Shown here piece after piece: positions 16,465-26,063 of a stretch of 64,000 bases of DNA. Both the position numbers and the translations under genes were made by a program. The DNA lies in the NCBI RefSeq assembly GCF_018860385.1, contig NZ_JAHKPH010000014.1:344487-408486 (forward strand). Reading direction: 5' to 3'. The notes beneath the pieces were generated by a model. That model searched no databases and had not been told where the DNA came from. It worked only from the letters and a program-made list of their open reading frames with translations. Within the stretch, counting starts at the first letter, position 1. Each line of letters starts with the position of its first letter. Origin of the DNA: Reinekea forsetii (lineage in GTDB: Bacteria; Pseudomonadota; Gammaproteobacteria; Pseudomonadales; Natronospirillaceae).

Positions 16465-18456
16465 CTAAATTTTCGAGTTTACTAACTCTACAAGTGCATC
16501 AGCAGTAATGCCGAAGTGCTTGAACAACTCACCGGCTGGGGCAGATTCACCGAAGCTGCTCATGCCGATGATGCCGCCTTCTAGGCCAACGTACTTGTAC
16601 CAGAAGTCTTTTGCACCGGCTTCAATGGCAAAGCGTTTTGGCCCTACTGGTAAAACGCTGGCTTTGTAATCGTCGCTTTGTGCTTCGAATACGTCGGTAC
16701 ACGGCATTGAAACTACCTGTACGTCTTTACCGGCTGCTTCTAATTTAGCTGCAGCTTCTACTGCTAGGCTTACTTCTGAACCTGTCGCAATTAGTACGGC
16801 GTCTGGTGTGCCTTTGGCGGCTTTCAGTACGTAACCACCTTTTGCAATGTTCGCAATTTGCTCTGGCGTACGTTCGTTATGCGCTAAGTTTTGACGAGAG
16901 AAAACCAAGGCGTTTGGTGTTTCTGTGCTCTTTAATGCGTATACCCATGAAACGGCACTTTCTACCGCATCGGCTGGGCGCCAAGTGTTTAGGTTTGGCG
17001 TAGCGCGCATGGCGGCTAGTTGTTCAACCGGCTGATGCGTGGGGCCGTCTTCGCCTAGGCCGATAGAATCGTGCGTGTAAACGTGGATCAATGGCAACTT
17101 CATTAATGCCGCCATGCGTACCGCGTTACGGGCGTATTCCATGAAGATGAAGAAGGTTGCGCCGTAAGGTTTTAAACCACCGTGCAACATAACGCCGTTC
17201 ATGATGGCGCTCATACCAAATTCACGTACACCGTAGAAGCAATAGTTGCCCGATGGGTCGGCGCTGCTGACGCCTTGCGCACCGCTCCAAAGTGTTAGGT
17301 TAGAACCGGCTAAATCGGCTGAACCACCAAACAGTTCTGGTAGCGAAGGTGCAAGCGCTTCAATAGAGTTTTGAGACGCTTTACGGCTAGCAATGGTGTC
17401 GCCTTTGGCATCGACTTCTTTAATGAATTGCTCAGCAATGTCATCGAAGTTATCGGGTAGATCACCGGCCATACGGCGAGTGTACTCAGCAGCAAGTTCT
17501 GGGAATGCAGCGCTGTAGGCGGCAAATTTTTCTTCCCATGCTGCTTGAGCGGCTTTACCTTTTTCTTGAGCGTTCCAAGCGTCTTGAATATCAGCTGGGA
17601 TCTCAAATGCTGGCGCTGTCCAACCCAATTTTTCACGGGTTAGTTTAATTTCTTCATCACCTAATGGAGCGCCGTGGCAATCTTCTTTGCCTTCTTTGTT
17701 TGGCGAACCAAAGCCGATGATGGTTTTACAGCAAATTAACGTAGGCTGTTCGGTGTTTTCACGCGCGGTTTCAATCGCCTGCTTAATTTCTTCAGGGTCA
17801 TGGCCGTTTACACGTGGAATAACCTGCCAACCGTAAGACTCAAAACGCTGAACAGTGTCGTCTGTGAACCAACCTTCGACTTCACCATCGATAGAAATGC
17901 CGTTGTCATCGTAGAATGCAACCAGCTTACCTAAGCCAAGGGTACCGGCGAGTGAACACACTTCATGAGAGATGCCTTCCATCATGCAGCCATCGCCCAT
18001 AAAGGCGTATGTGTGGTGATCTACAATGTCGTGACCGTCGCGGTTAAACTGCGCCGCCAAAACCTTTTCAGCTAACGCCATACCCACGGCATTGGCAATA
18101 CCTTGGCCTAGAGGGCCAGTAGTGGTTTCAACGCCTGGCGTGTAACCGTATTCTGGGTGGCCTGGTGTTCTGGAATCCATTTGACGGAAGTTTTTAATGT
18201 CGTCAATGGTGACATCGTAACCCGATAAATGCAGCAGTGAATAAATAAGCATAGAGCCGTGGCCGTTTGATAACACAAAACGATCACGGTTAGACCAATC
18301 TGGGTTGGTAGGGTTGTGGCTTAGAAAATCGCTCCATAATACTTGGGCGATATCGGCCATACCCATGGGCGCACCTGGGTGTCCAGACTTGGCTTTTTGA
18401 ACGGCATCCATGCTTAAAGCACGAATGGCATTGGCTAAATCACTACGAGAAGGCAT
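16465..18456 (-). CDS. tkt: Transketolase
   Basis: A 663-aa cytoplasmic enzyme of the non-oxidative pentose phosphate pathway that moves two-carbon ketol units with thiamine diphosphate. Length matches E. coli TktA. Landmarks are [13 protein letters not shown] near the N-terminus, [14 protein letters not shown], the ThDP/Mg motif [12 protein letters not shown] ending in [19 protein letters not shown], the pyrimidine-domain stretch [11 protein letters not shown] and [19 protein letters not shown]. All three domains are complete. It is transcribed alone, with a strong terminator downstream. No gapA/pgk gene is adjacent, unlike in many relatives. Confidence 0.97.
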   Translation of the reverse strand: MPSRSDLANAIRALSMDAVQKAKSGHPGAPMGMADIAQVLWSDFLSHNPTNPDWSNRDRFVLSNGHGSMLIYSLLHLSGYDVTIDDIKNFRQMDSRTPGHPEYGYTPGVETTTGPLGQGIANAVGMALAEKVLAAQFNRDGHDIVDHHTYAFMGDGCMMEGISHEVCSLAGTLGLGKLVAFYDDNGISIDGEVEGWFTDDTVQRFESYGWQVIPRVNGHDPEEIKQAIETARENTEQPTLICCKTIIGFGSPNKEGKEDCHGAPLGDEEIKLTREKLGWTAPAFEIPADIQDAWNAQEKGKAAQAAWEEKFAAYSAAFPELAAEYTRRMAGDLPDNFDDIAEQFIKEVDAKGDTIASRKASQNSIEALAPSLPELFGGSADLAGSNLTLWSGAQGVSSADPSGNYCFYGVREFGMSAIMNGVMLHGGLKPYGATFFIFMEYARNAVRMAALMKLPLIHVYTHDSIGLGEDGPTHQPVEQLAAMRATPNLNTWRPADAVESAVSWVYALKSTETPNALVFSRQNLAHNERTPEQIANIAKGGYVLKAAKGTPDAVLIATGSEVSLAVEAAAKLEAAGKDVQVVSMPCTDVFEAQSDDYKASVLPVGPKRFAIEAGAKDFWYKYVGLEGGIIGMSSFGESAPAGELFKHFGITADALVELVNSKI

Positions 18457-18757
18457 CTATAAGGTTCCTTTGAGTTGGATGTAACGCTTGGCACATTTTG
18501 AAAGCGCGGATTATCCCTGAATAGCGCCCTATTCGCAAAGCCAATTCGGCTATTTTCTAATCATTTCAGTCAATTGAATGAAACCAGGGTGAATTAATGT
18601 AAATTCAAGTTCTTCAACTATACTCATTTTTACAGGGTGATCTTTCGTACCAAACGGGTTTTGACCATTGTTAAATTCGATCCAAGCTTTAGAGCACCAT
18701 GTATATCTTTGCTTGGGATTCTTCTTATTTTCTCAGCACCATGTTGTAAAGGTAACT
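18457..18757. other. Non-coding gap upstream of the cupredoxin operon
   Basis: About 300 bp between divergent tkt and the cupredoxin gene. A TATACT hexamer (18619-18624) could be a -10 element for the rightward operon, but its -35 is weak. An upstream in-frame extension of the cupredoxin ORF (from 18668) encodes no plausible signal peptide and is probably not translated. I see nothing else clear. Confidence 0.4.
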
Positions 18758-19441
18758 ATGCGAAACTACATCAAAATCACACTATTGTTTCACCTACTGC
18801 TAGTGACAAGCATTACTTCCGCGGCCTCGCTGAATGGCGTTCAGCTGATAGACTTATCTGGCAAGCCCATCCCGAATGCTGTCATTGAAATGAGTGCCAC
18901 GCCCACTCTAGAAATTCGCACGCAATCGGAATACTTAATGGACCAAGTCAATTTTGAATTTGTGCCCGAAGTGCTAATTATTCCAAGCAACGCCTATGTC
19001 CGATTCCCAAACAGCGATGACTCACGCCACCATGTTTACTCGTTTTCTGAAACGAAACAATTTGAGCTCAAGCTATTTTCGGGCAATCAGGCACCGCCTG
19101 TTCAATTCGATAAAACAGGTGCAGTGGCCGTGGGTTGTAACATTCACGATAGAATGAATGGTTACATCTACATTACCGATTCCCCAATTGCGGTTAAAAG
19201 CGACGCCAATGGCATGGCGGCGATACCCGACTACAAAGAAGCCAGCACAAACGAAATTCAAGTATGGCATCCACTGCTCATGCGACCACAACGGTTTAAT
19301 CTGGCCAACCTGAACATTGATTCCAGCAATAATACGGTCATTACGCTGCCTATCGCATTGCCCGAAGTTCAAGAAGAAAGTTCAGACGCTATCAACAGCC
19401 TGAAGTCCCGTTTAAAGAGCTATAAAAACGATGGCGATTAG
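18758..19441 (+). CDS. Cupredoxin-like periplasmic protein
   Basis: A 227-aa protein from the ATG at 18758, after an AAAGG ribosome site. It has a signal peptide (MRNYIKI, hydrophobic run, cleavage about after SAA at residue 23). The middle looks like a plastocyanin-type fold: VLIIPSNAYVRFPNSDDSRHH with candidate copper His 91/92, and GCNIHDRM with Cys127, His130 and Met133, the usual Cys-His-Met end of a type 1 copper site. Some database entries call such proteins methylamine-utilisation-like. It opens a four-gene operon and overlaps the next gene by 11 bp. Copper binding is inferred from the residues; the redox partner is unknown. Confidence 0.75.
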   Translation: MRNYIKITLLFHLLLVTSITSAASLNGVQLIDLSGKPIPNAVIEMSATPTLEIRTQSEYLMDQVNFEFVPEVLIIPSNAYVRFPNSDDSRHHVYSFSETKQFELKLFSGNQAPPVQFDKTGAVAVGCNIHDRMNGYIYITDSPIAVKSDANGMAAIPDYKEASTNEIQVWHPLLMRPQRFNLANLNIDSSNNTVITLPIALPEVQEESSDAINSLKSRLKSYKNDGD

Positions 19442-21773
19442 TTTTAGAAGCCGCCTGATTATTCTCTTTATTTTATTGGTCGGCATTACACTTTCTACAT
19501 TAACTTGGGCTGTTTTTCGCGCGTTGGATACCAATGCGGCTATAAACGCCGAGCGTGAACTCTTAGTTGCGGAGCGAGTTTTTGAAACTTTATTGGAAGA
19601 GAACCGACGACAACTGACCGATAGAACATCACTGCTCGCCGAAGACTTTGGCTTTCGCCAAGCCATCGCCACCAATGAAGAACAAACTATCGTGAGTGCG
19701 TTGGTGAATCACGGTGAACGTATTGCCGCAGATCTAATATTGTTGATGGATACGAGTGGGGAAATACTCATTGGCACGCACGATTTATCGGGCTCGGTAA
19801 CAAAAATCCAGCAGCACACACAACAAATGTCGTCCCCTTTTAACGAGCTCATCATTGCTGAGGAAGAACCTTTTCAGCTGGTTATGGTACCGGTTTATGG
19901 ACCCGATCTTATTGCCTGGGTGGGTGTGGGGTTTAGTATCGACGAAAACCTCATTGATAGCTTTCGATCTATTACCAAAGCCGATGTTAGCTTGTTGTTT
20001 CACAGCGAAACCCAAAGCAGCGTAAAGGTACTTTCGACATTAAACACAAACTTTATGCAAAGCACGGCGGCAAGCCAAAGTTTTGATTCCTTTTCTACAG
20101 CCTATATTGCAGCGCTAGAAAACAAAGACTGGCTAAATTTAGAAACTAGCCTGCTCAACGATGGCGAACAACGAATAGATCTTGTTCTATCGGTAAGTTT
20201 ACAGCAAGCCATCGCCACCAATAGAGACCTACAAACCCAAATGTTAGTGATTACAATTTTTATATTGATACTGGCGTTTGTAGTGTCTATTTTCATTGCG
20301 AATTCGTTTAACAAACCCATACACGCTTTAGTAAAAGCCGCACGCAGAATTGCCCGTGGTGAATACCAGCACAATATCAATGTGCCGGGCAATACAGAGT
20401 TTAACGAATTAGGTGAGACGCTGAATCAGATGCAGCACGACATTCAGGAACGAGAGCAACATATAAGCCACCAAGCTGAGCACGATCTTTTAACCAACTT
20501 GCCAAATCGCCATAAAATGGCTTCTATTTTGAACCAACAGCTTTCCGATAACAGATACAATGGATCTCTGGGCGTATTATTGGTAAAGCTGGTAAATTTT
20601 GAGCCACTCAGTGATATTTATGGCATGTCTATTATGGATTCCGTATTAAAACAGGCTGCCGATATTTTGAAACATAACTCTGAGGCTTGGCTGTCTATTG
20701 GCCATGTTGGGGATGACGAATTTCTAGTTCTTGTGCAGTTGGCACCGAATCAGAATATTAGTGGCACTGTTGCCACCATTAAGAATATTTTTGCTAAACC
20801 TATCTACTGTAATCAAATAGAACTCACCCTAGACACTCGCATTGGCGCAGTTATTTGCCCTGAGCATGCCGATAACTATGAAGATACGTTAAGGCGTGCG
20901 CACATTGCGATGAATGAAGCGAGACTTACCAATAGTTGCCATTTCCTTTTTGATACCCGCTTGGAAAAACGTTACTTACGGAAATTGGAGGTCACACAAA
21001 GGCTTCAACAAGCGATCACTACCCAATCTTTCACCTTATTGTTTCAGCCGCAATTTAATTTAAAAGAAGGCCGAGTTCATTCCGCCGAAGCACTCATTCG
21101 TTGGCACGATGCTGAGTTGGGTCCTGTTTATCCAGACGAATTCATACCATTAGCAGAAAGTTCCGGCGATATTACCTTAATTACAGAATGGGTCTTTAGT
21201 GAATCTCTCGATCAACTACAGCAATGGCAAGGTCAAGGGTTTGATTTAGGCGTCAGCATTAATTTATCGGCAAGAGATATTCTCAAAAATGAATTTATAG
21301 ACCACGTCTTAGACACCATAAAAGAGCGTCATATTCCCAGCCATTTTCTGATGCTAGAAGTCACCGAGAGTGCCATTGTGGAAGACATGGAACACGCAAT
21401 TCAAAATTTGCGCAGGCTCTATGATGCCGGTATACAGCTCGCAATGGATGACTTTGGCACAGGGTTCTCATCATTAGCGCAATTAAAAGAGCTCCCTGTA
21501 CACGAGCTAAAAATCGACAAATCTTTTGTATTGAATTTGAATGAGGATGCTGATGATCAAAAAATTGTACGATCTACCATAGAAATGGCTCATAGCCTTG
21601 GCATTAGCACCATTGCTGAAGGCACTGAAAACATAGAATCGATCAACCTATTAAAAGCAATGAATTGTGACGCAATACAAGGGTATTTTCTAAGCAAGCC
21701 CATTAGTTCAGCCGATCTTTTAACCTGGCTTGTGCAATTCAATAAAACTGGGCTCAATCATGAAACTCATTAA
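19431..21773 (+). CDS. Membrane sensor with HAMP, degenerate GGDEF and EAL domains
   Basis: A 780-aa inner-membrane protein: TM1 about 8-30, periplasmic sensor about 31-265 (cache-like appearance), TM2 about 270-292, HAMP about 293-345, GGDEF about 350-510, EAL about 525-770. The GGDEF site reads GDDEF (427-431) and the upstream metal-binding aspartates are replaced (LVKLVNFEPLSD), so cyclase activity is unlikely. The EAL half keeps EALIRW (553-558), SINLSARD, LEVTES, DDFGTGFSS and GYFLSKP, so it should hydrolyse c-di-GMP. It sits between a cupredoxin and a DUF3034 gene, so the periplasmic input may be redox or metal related; that is inference. Confidence 0.9.
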   Translation: MAISFRSRLIILFILLVGITLSTLTWAVFRALDTNAAINAERELLVAERVFETLLEENRRQLTDRTSLLAEDFGFRQAIATNEEQTIVSALVNHGERIAADLILLMDTSGEILIGTHDLSGSVTKIQQHTQQMSSPFNELIIAEEEPFQLVMVPVYGPDLIAWVGVGFSIDENLIDSFRSITKADVSLLFHSETQSSVKVLSTLNTNFMQSTAASQSFDSFSTAYIAALENKDWLNLETSLLNDGEQRIDLVLSVSLQQAIATNRDLQTQMLVITIFILILAFVVSIFIANSFNKPIHALVKAARRIARGEYQHNINVPGNTEFNELGETLNQMQHDIQEREQHISHQAEHDLLTNLPNRHKMASILNQQLSDNRYNGSLGVLLVKLVNFEPLSDIYGMSIMDSVLKQAADILKHNSEAWLSIGHVGDDEFLVLVQLAPNQNISGTVATIKNIFAKPIYCNQIELTLDTRIGAVICPEHADNYEDTLRRAHIAMNEARLTNSCHFLFDTRLEKRYLRKLEVTQRLQQAITTQSFTLLFQPQFNLKEGRVHSAEALIRWHDAELGPVYPDEFIPLAESSGDITLITEWVFSESLDQLQQWQGQGFDLGVSINLSARDILKNEFIDHVLDTIKERHIPSHFLMLEVTESAIVEDMEHAIQNLRRLYDAGIQLAMDDFGTGFSSLAQLKELPVHELKIDKSFVLNLNEDADDQKIVRSTIEMAHSLGISTIAEGTENIESINLLKAMNCDAIQGYFLSKPISSADLLTWLVQFNKTGLNHETH

Positions 21774-22608
21774 ATTATGCTTCTGTTTAGCTGCATCCAT
21801 ACTTTTAAGTGCTCAAACCTATGCTAATGACACCAGTAAAATACTGGCAACCTCAGCACTGTCTTCAATAGAGGGTAGCGCTGGAGGCGGAATAGTGCCT
21901 TGGGCCGTAATAGGAGGCTATGGTAGCACTGGCGAATGGAGTGTGGCGGCCAGTAGCAGCCAAGTAAACGTAGAAGACTTTAAGCTTTCAACGCACAGCC
22001 TATTAGGCTCTTACAACAATCGCTTAGAGTTAAGCTACGCCCAACAAGCCCTGCAAGTTTTACCTTTAAATACAGCTATTGTTCAAAATATTTTCGGAGC
22101 CAAAGCGCGTCTTGCTGGCGATCTTATTTATCAAGGCTGGCCTCAAGTCAGTGCGGGTTTTCAGTATAAAATTAACGAAAACCCCAGCATAGCAATTGAT
22201 GTATTAGGCGCACACTCTGATCAAAGCACCGACTACTATATAACAGCGAGCAAGCTGTGGTTACATGCGCTTGCCGAACGTAATTTACTTTTAAATGCAA
22301 CGCTCCGCTATACCGATGCAAATCAAACGGGCTTATTAGGCTTTGGGCAAGGGTCAGAAAGCCAATACCGCTGGGTGGGTGAAGTCAGCGCGGGATTATT
22401 TCTGAATCATCAGTGGGCTATTGGCGGAGAATTTCGGCAGCAACCAAACAAGTTGGCATCGGTAGATGAGAGCCACTGGTGGGATCTCTATTCAGCTTGG
22501 TTTCCAAATAAACGCGTTGCTGTAGTAGCCGCCTATGTGGATTTAGGCACCGTTGCCCTTTGGGAAGAGCAGCGTGGCATGTACCTTTCCATTCAAATAA
22601 CCCATTAG
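21760..22608 (+). CDS. DUF3034 family secreted/outer-membrane-type protein
   Basis: A 282-aa product from the ATG at 21760, overlapping the GGDEF/EAL gene by 14 bp. Signal peptide: MKLIKLCF, hydrophobic stretch, cleavage about SAQTYA. The mature part starts with the DUF3034 hallmark SSIEGSAGGGIVPWAVIGGYG. It continues with alternating beta-strand patterns (LELSYAQQALQV, VSAGFQYKIN, WVGEVSAGLFLN) that suggest an outer-membrane barrel. Family function is unknown. The four-gene operon context pairs it with an exported globin and an exported copper protein. Confidence 0.82.
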   Translation: MKLIKLCFCLAASILLSAQTYANDTSKILATSALSSIEGSAGGGIVPWAVIGGYGSTGEWSVAASSSQVNVEDFKLSTHSLLGSYNNRLELSYAQQALQVLPLNTAIVQNIFGAKARLAGDLIYQGWPQVSAGFQYKINENPSIAIDVLGAHSDQSTDYYITASKLWLHALAERNLLLNATLRYTDANQTGLLGFGQGSESQYRWVGEVSAGLFLNHQWAIGGEFRQQPNKLASVDESHWWDLYSAWFPNKRVAVVAAYVDLGTVALWEEQRGMYLSIQITH

Positions 22609-22615
22609 GTCCTTT

Positions 22616-23053
22616 ATGAATATTTTTGTTAAGCTCATTCTTGCTTTAGTGGTCTCTATCTCTTTAGGTTGCGCGGGTTCGACACAATCAAATGCACCGA
22701 CTCTCTATGATCGTTTGGGTAAAAACCAAGGGATAGGCAATATTGTAGACAGCATGCTGTATGACATTGCCAGCAACGAAAAGCTGATTGAGTTTTTCAT
22801 AGAGACCGACTTAAATAGGTTTCGAACCAAGTTAATCGAAATGCTTTGTGAAGTGAGTGATGGTCCTTGTGAGTATACAGGCGACTCTATGAAGCAAGTG
22901 CATGAATCCATGGCGATTGACAAAAGCCACTTCGACGCATTAGTCACTAGCTTAGTCGCGGCAATGGATGAAAATAATGTTGAAGTGGGCGCACAAAATG
23001 ACTTATTAGCTCGTTTAGTGCCATATTACCCTGAGGTGATTCCCAGCAATTAA
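22616..23053 (+). CDS. Group 1 truncated globin as a predicted lipoprotein
   Basis: A 145-aa protein with a lipoprotein signal peptide (SLGC lipobox, Cys19) followed by a truncated-globin domain. The domain begins TLYDRLGKNQGIGNIVDSML, the standard trHb N-terminus, and has the proximal histidine His96 in MKQVHESMAI. Typical trHbs are cytoplasmic; here the lipobox predicts export and anchoring facing the periplasm, where heme-bound O2 or NO could be sensed or detoxified. It is the last gene of the operon, 7 bp after the DUF3034 gene. Two extra Cys (LCEVSDGPCEY) could form a disulfide. Domain call is strong; export and role are inferred. Confidence 0.85.
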   Translation: MNIFVKLILALVVSISLGCAGSTQSNAPTLYDRLGKNQGIGNIVDSMLYDIASNEKLIEFFIETDLNRFRTKLIEMLCEVSDGPCEYTGDSMKQVHESMAIDKSHFDALVTSLVAAMDENNVEVGAQNDLLARLVPYYPEVIPSN

Positions 23054-23165
23054 CTTTAGCGGCTATAAAAAAAGGTGCAGCGCAGAGAACTGGCCGCACC
23101 AAAGGCCTCTATGGAAGAGACACACCGTAAACTGTGCATTGCAAGAATGCAGATACACTATCGCA

Positions 23166-23184
23166 AATGATAATTATTATCAAT
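23166..23184. promoter_or_regulatory. Fur-box-like palindrome upstream of the NMT1-PAS-GGDEF gene
   Basis: AATGATAATTATTATCAAT contains the perfect inverted repeat TGATAAT-T-ATTATCA, very close to the classical Fur box. It lies about 135 bp before the cyclase start and about 60 bp upstream of a candidate promoter. It suggests iron control, although its distance from the promoter is larger than usual. Confidence 0.6.
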
Positions 23185-23244
23185 AACTAGCGCGTTGATT
23201 TTTGGTGCTTTTTGTTAGCTATGCACCTCACGTACTATGAAACG

Positions 23245-23272
23245 TTGATTTTCCACGCTATCGCACTATGCT
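23245..23272 (+). promoter_or_regulatory. Candidate sigma70 promoter of the NMT1-PAS-GGDEF gene
   Basis: TTGATT (23245-23250) and TATGCT (23267-23272) with 16-bp spacing lie about 45 bp before the start codon. A second AT-rich start could overlap the Fur-type box further upstream. Confidence 0.35.
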
Positions 23273-23317
23273 TATAACTTACTTTGTGTCTGCTATGGGC
23301 TTGAATTGAAAGGTTTA

Positions 23318-25282
23318 ATGTTAAAAAGAATCACTAAGAAGCTCATAGGGTGTTTTATTCTACCTACCTTATTTTTGGGCTCGGCTGTATTTTCAGAAGA
23401 TTTAGAATCGGTTTCCTTAAAGCTAAAGTGGCAGCACCAATTTCAATTTGCCGGTTACTATGCCGCCATTGAGAAAGGCTTTTACCGAGAGGCCGGGTTT
23501 GATGTAACACTTATCGAACACGATGGCTCTTCTGATCTATACGACCCAATTATCAACAATGAAATTGAATTTGGCACCGCCGACTCTTCTCTTGTCGCTA
23601 GGCGGCTTAAAGGTGACCCACTCGTTGTTCTTACGACGGTCTACCAACATTCTCCATCTGTTTTAATCAGTTTAAAAGAAAAAGGCGTGCTAGGTCCTTT
23701 TGAACTGAAGGGCAAACGAATTATGTTTCAGCGCAACGCTGACGATGCGGCCCTACAAGCTTTGCTAATTTCTCTGGGCATTCAAGAATCGGATTACGAA
23801 TTTGTGCCTCACTCTTTCAATAAGCTTGCGTTATTACAAGACGAGCCAAGCATTGATGTAATGTCTGCCTACTTAAGCAACGAACCATTTTTGTTTAAAG
23901 AAAAAGGCCATGACGTTCAGATAATAGACCCAGCCAACTACGGCATCGATTTTTACGGCGATTTACTTTACTCCACCGAAGACTATATTAAGCAGTCTCC
24001 CGATCGAGCCATCGCCTTTAAGGATGCCAGCTTACGAGGTTGGCGATACGCTTTAGACAACCCAGAAGAAGTTTTTACTTGGCTGCAAACTAAGTACCCT
24101 TCTGGTAAAAGCTTGGCAGCGCTTGAATACGAAGCTGAAATCATAAAAAAAATGGTCGCTCAAGACTTCGTACAACTCGGCAGTATGTATCCGGCGCGAT
24201 TCAGCCGAATTGCAGATGTATATAAACAACTTGGTCTCGCACCGAAAAGTGGCGATATATCTGGTTTAACATTAGATGAATATCTCAAGCAAAAATCAGA
24301 CACGTCTAAACAGTACTTACGCGCATTGGGTATTGTTTCAGCTATACTCATTAGCCTAATCGCGTTGCTGGTGATCGGAATGCGATCAATGCAGAGCACG
24401 ATTAAAAAGCGCACATCACAATTATTTGAATTAAATAAAGATTTAACACGCCAAATAGAATTGTCCGATAAGCACGTAATCTCGGCTACTATCGGTAGTA
24501 ACGGTCTTTTTAAGGAAGTTTCGACCGCTTTTTGTCAGTTGGCAGGATACAGCCGTCAGGAATTACTCTGCATAGACCCAGAGCAACTCACCCCTCCAGG
24601 GTACCGTGAAGGGCGTAATGAAATTATTCATCGCGTTTTTGCGGGCTCCTCAGAACACGGTGAAATACGGCAAATAAATAAAGACGGCTCTTCTTACTGG
24701 TTGCACATGTTTGCTGACCCTATTCGAGATGAAAATGGCAATATCAATGCGATACAGATCACTGCAACTGATGTTACTGAAAAAAAACTCGTGCAACGAT
24801 TATCTGAAACAGATGTGTTGACGGATATTGCAAATCGTAAAAAGCTCGACAGTACCTTAAAGCAGGAATGGGCTCGTTATATTCGCTACAAAGAAGTATT
24901 TTCAATTATCGTTTTAGATTTAGACCATTTTAAAAGCATCAATGATAACTTTGGGCACCCTGAAGGGGATCGAGTGTTAAAGGCCGTAGCCGACGCCATT
25001 ACCTTAGCTATTCGCAATACCGATTTGGTCGGCCGTTGGGGAGGTGAGGAGTTTTTAGTTATATTACCTCTAACGCCTATTGAAAATGCTGTTCATGTCG
25101 CTGAAAAGTTACGAATGGCAATCACCCGATTAGACGGATTTCCAATGTTGGATGTTTCGGCGAGCTTTGGTGTTGCCTCTTCAGATCAAGTCATTGATTT
25201 AGATAACCTATTCAGAATTGCAGATGCCGCACTATACACCGCCAAAGAAAGTGGCCGCAATTGTGTCAGAGCCGCCGACTAG
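23318..25282 (+). CDS. NMT1/SBP-like sensor diguanylate cyclase with PAS
   Basis: A 654-aa membrane protein from the ATG at 23318 (ribosome site GAAAGG). Signal peptide at about 1-25, then a THI5/NMT1-type periplasmic binding domain (KLKWQHQFQFAGYYAAIEKGF, GIDFYGDLLYST), TM about 330-355, a PAS domain about 375-485, and a GGDEF domain about 490-650. The catalytic GGEEF is intact in GRWGGEEFLVI, as is DLDHFKSINDNFGH. It should make c-di-GMP in response to a small periplasmic ligand; NMT1 domains often bind thiamine-pyrimidine-like or other small molecules. No inhibitory-site RxxD is evident just before GGEEF. The upstream Fur-type box hints at iron-dependent expression. Confidence 0.92.
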   Translation: MLKRITKKLIGCFILPTLFLGSAVFSEDLESVSLKLKWQHQFQFAGYYAAIEKGFYREAGFDVTLIEHDGSSDLYDPIINNEIEFGTADSSLVARRLKGDPLVVLTTVYQHSPSVLISLKEKGVLGPFELKGKRIMFQRNADDAALQALLISLGIQESDYEFVPHSFNKLALLQDEPSIDVMSAYLSNEPFLFKEKGHDVQIIDPANYGIDFYGDLLYSTEDYIKQSPDRAIAFKDASLRGWRYALDNPEEVFTWLQTKYPSGKSLAALEYEAEIIKKMVAQDFVQLGSMYPARFSRIADVYKQLGLAPKSGDISGLTLDEYLKQKSDTSKQYLRALGIVSAILISLIALLVIGMRSMQSTIKKRTSQLFELNKDLTRQIELSDKHVISATIGSNGLFKEVSTAFCQLAGYSRQELLCIDPEQLTPPGYREGRNEIIHRVFAGSSEHGEIRQINKDGSSYWLHMFADPIRDENGNINAIQITATDVTEKKLVQRLSETDVLTDIANRKKLDSTLKQEWARYIRYKEVFSIIVLDLDHFKSINDNFGHPEGDRVLKAVADAITLAIRNTDLVGRWGGEEFLVILPLTPIENAVHVAEKLRMAITRLDGFPMLDVSASFGVASSDQVIDLDNLFRIADAALYTAKESGRNCVRAAD

Positions 25283-25291
25283 AAATTAAAA

Positions 25292-26050
25292 TCACCCCAC
25301 CAACAGTGCATTAATTCGCTCAATTTGATTATCCATTGTGCGATGAATGCAGCCGGCACAATAGTCACCACCAACAGCGGTGTAGTAACGGCAACACCCT
25401 CCGCGACTGACAAAATATCGGTCAATTTTTTGGCTTAGCTTAATTATGCTGGTGTGTGGGTTCGCGATCTTAGATTCATTTATTTTTTGCATCATTTTGA
25501 ACAGCAAGATCGCTTGCTCTGATTTACTGTGAAGCTGCCCAGCCGCTAAGCAAGCAGAGGCAATTGCGTCGGCAACAAGTCGCCATTGAGCGCCAACACT
25601 TAACCGCATGGCAATGCGCTGTTTATCTATTAATGGCTCTACAAATTGAGTGATGGTGATATAAAAATGCGCAGCCAGTGGCTTAATAGACATAGTTTGT
25701 GCGTTAACACTCGGCTCAATTAAGTGAAGCGTAGGTAGGCCATTCTGAAGCTGGTCTCCGCTTTTGTTATTTAAACTAAGTTGGACATCGTTAACGCTAA
25801 TATTCAATTGTAATTTTTCAGATAACACCGCCTGAGCGAGAATAGAAGCCAGTTGATAAGTTAACAACTGAACGCTAAAGCTTGCCTGGCCCTTTTTATC
25901 TAAGCCAGGGTAAGCTTTAACGAAGTTCAGATACAGAAGATCAAGTATATCGCTGTCATCTTCTATCAAGTTTAACCAACTCACTTTAATCGCCTTCGAG
26001 TCAGCTGTTGGTAATAAAGAAGTGAAGCGCTGAACGTTTACCTTCTGCAT
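25292..26050 (-). CDS. fhuF: FhuF-type siderophore-iron reductase
   Basis: A 252-aa protein whose C-terminus carries the 2Fe-2S motif of FhuF proteins, GGCCRYYTAVGGDYCAGC (Cys-Cys-x10-Cys-x2-Cys). The rest is a mostly helical domain with the FhuF-like stretch around PLAAHFYITITQFVEPLI. These enzymes reduce ferric siderophores in the cytoplasm to release iron. It is the last gene of a five-gene operon, 13 bp after the binding protein gene, with a Fur box upstream of the operon. Length is close to E. coli FhuF (262). Which siderophore is used is unknown. Confidence 0.82.
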   Translation of the reverse strand: MQKVNVQRFTSLLPTADSKAIKVSWLNLIEDDSDILDLLYLNFVKAYPGLDKKGQASFSVQLLTYQLASILAQAVLSEKLQLNISVNDVQLSLNNKSGDQLQNGLPTLHLIEPSVNAQTMSIKPLAAHFYITITQFVEPLIDKQRIAMRLSVGAQWRLVADAIASACLAAGQLHSKSEQAILLFKMMQKINESKIANPHTSIIKLSQKIDRYFVSRGGCCRYYTAVGGDYCAGCIHRTMDNQIERINALLVG

Positions 26051-26063
26051 CTAACTATCTCGC

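Noticed and set aside
23060-23100. Terminator after the globin gene
   Set aside because: GGTGCAGC and GCCGCACC pair only with a mismatch and no T-tract follows, so it was not listed as a terminator.
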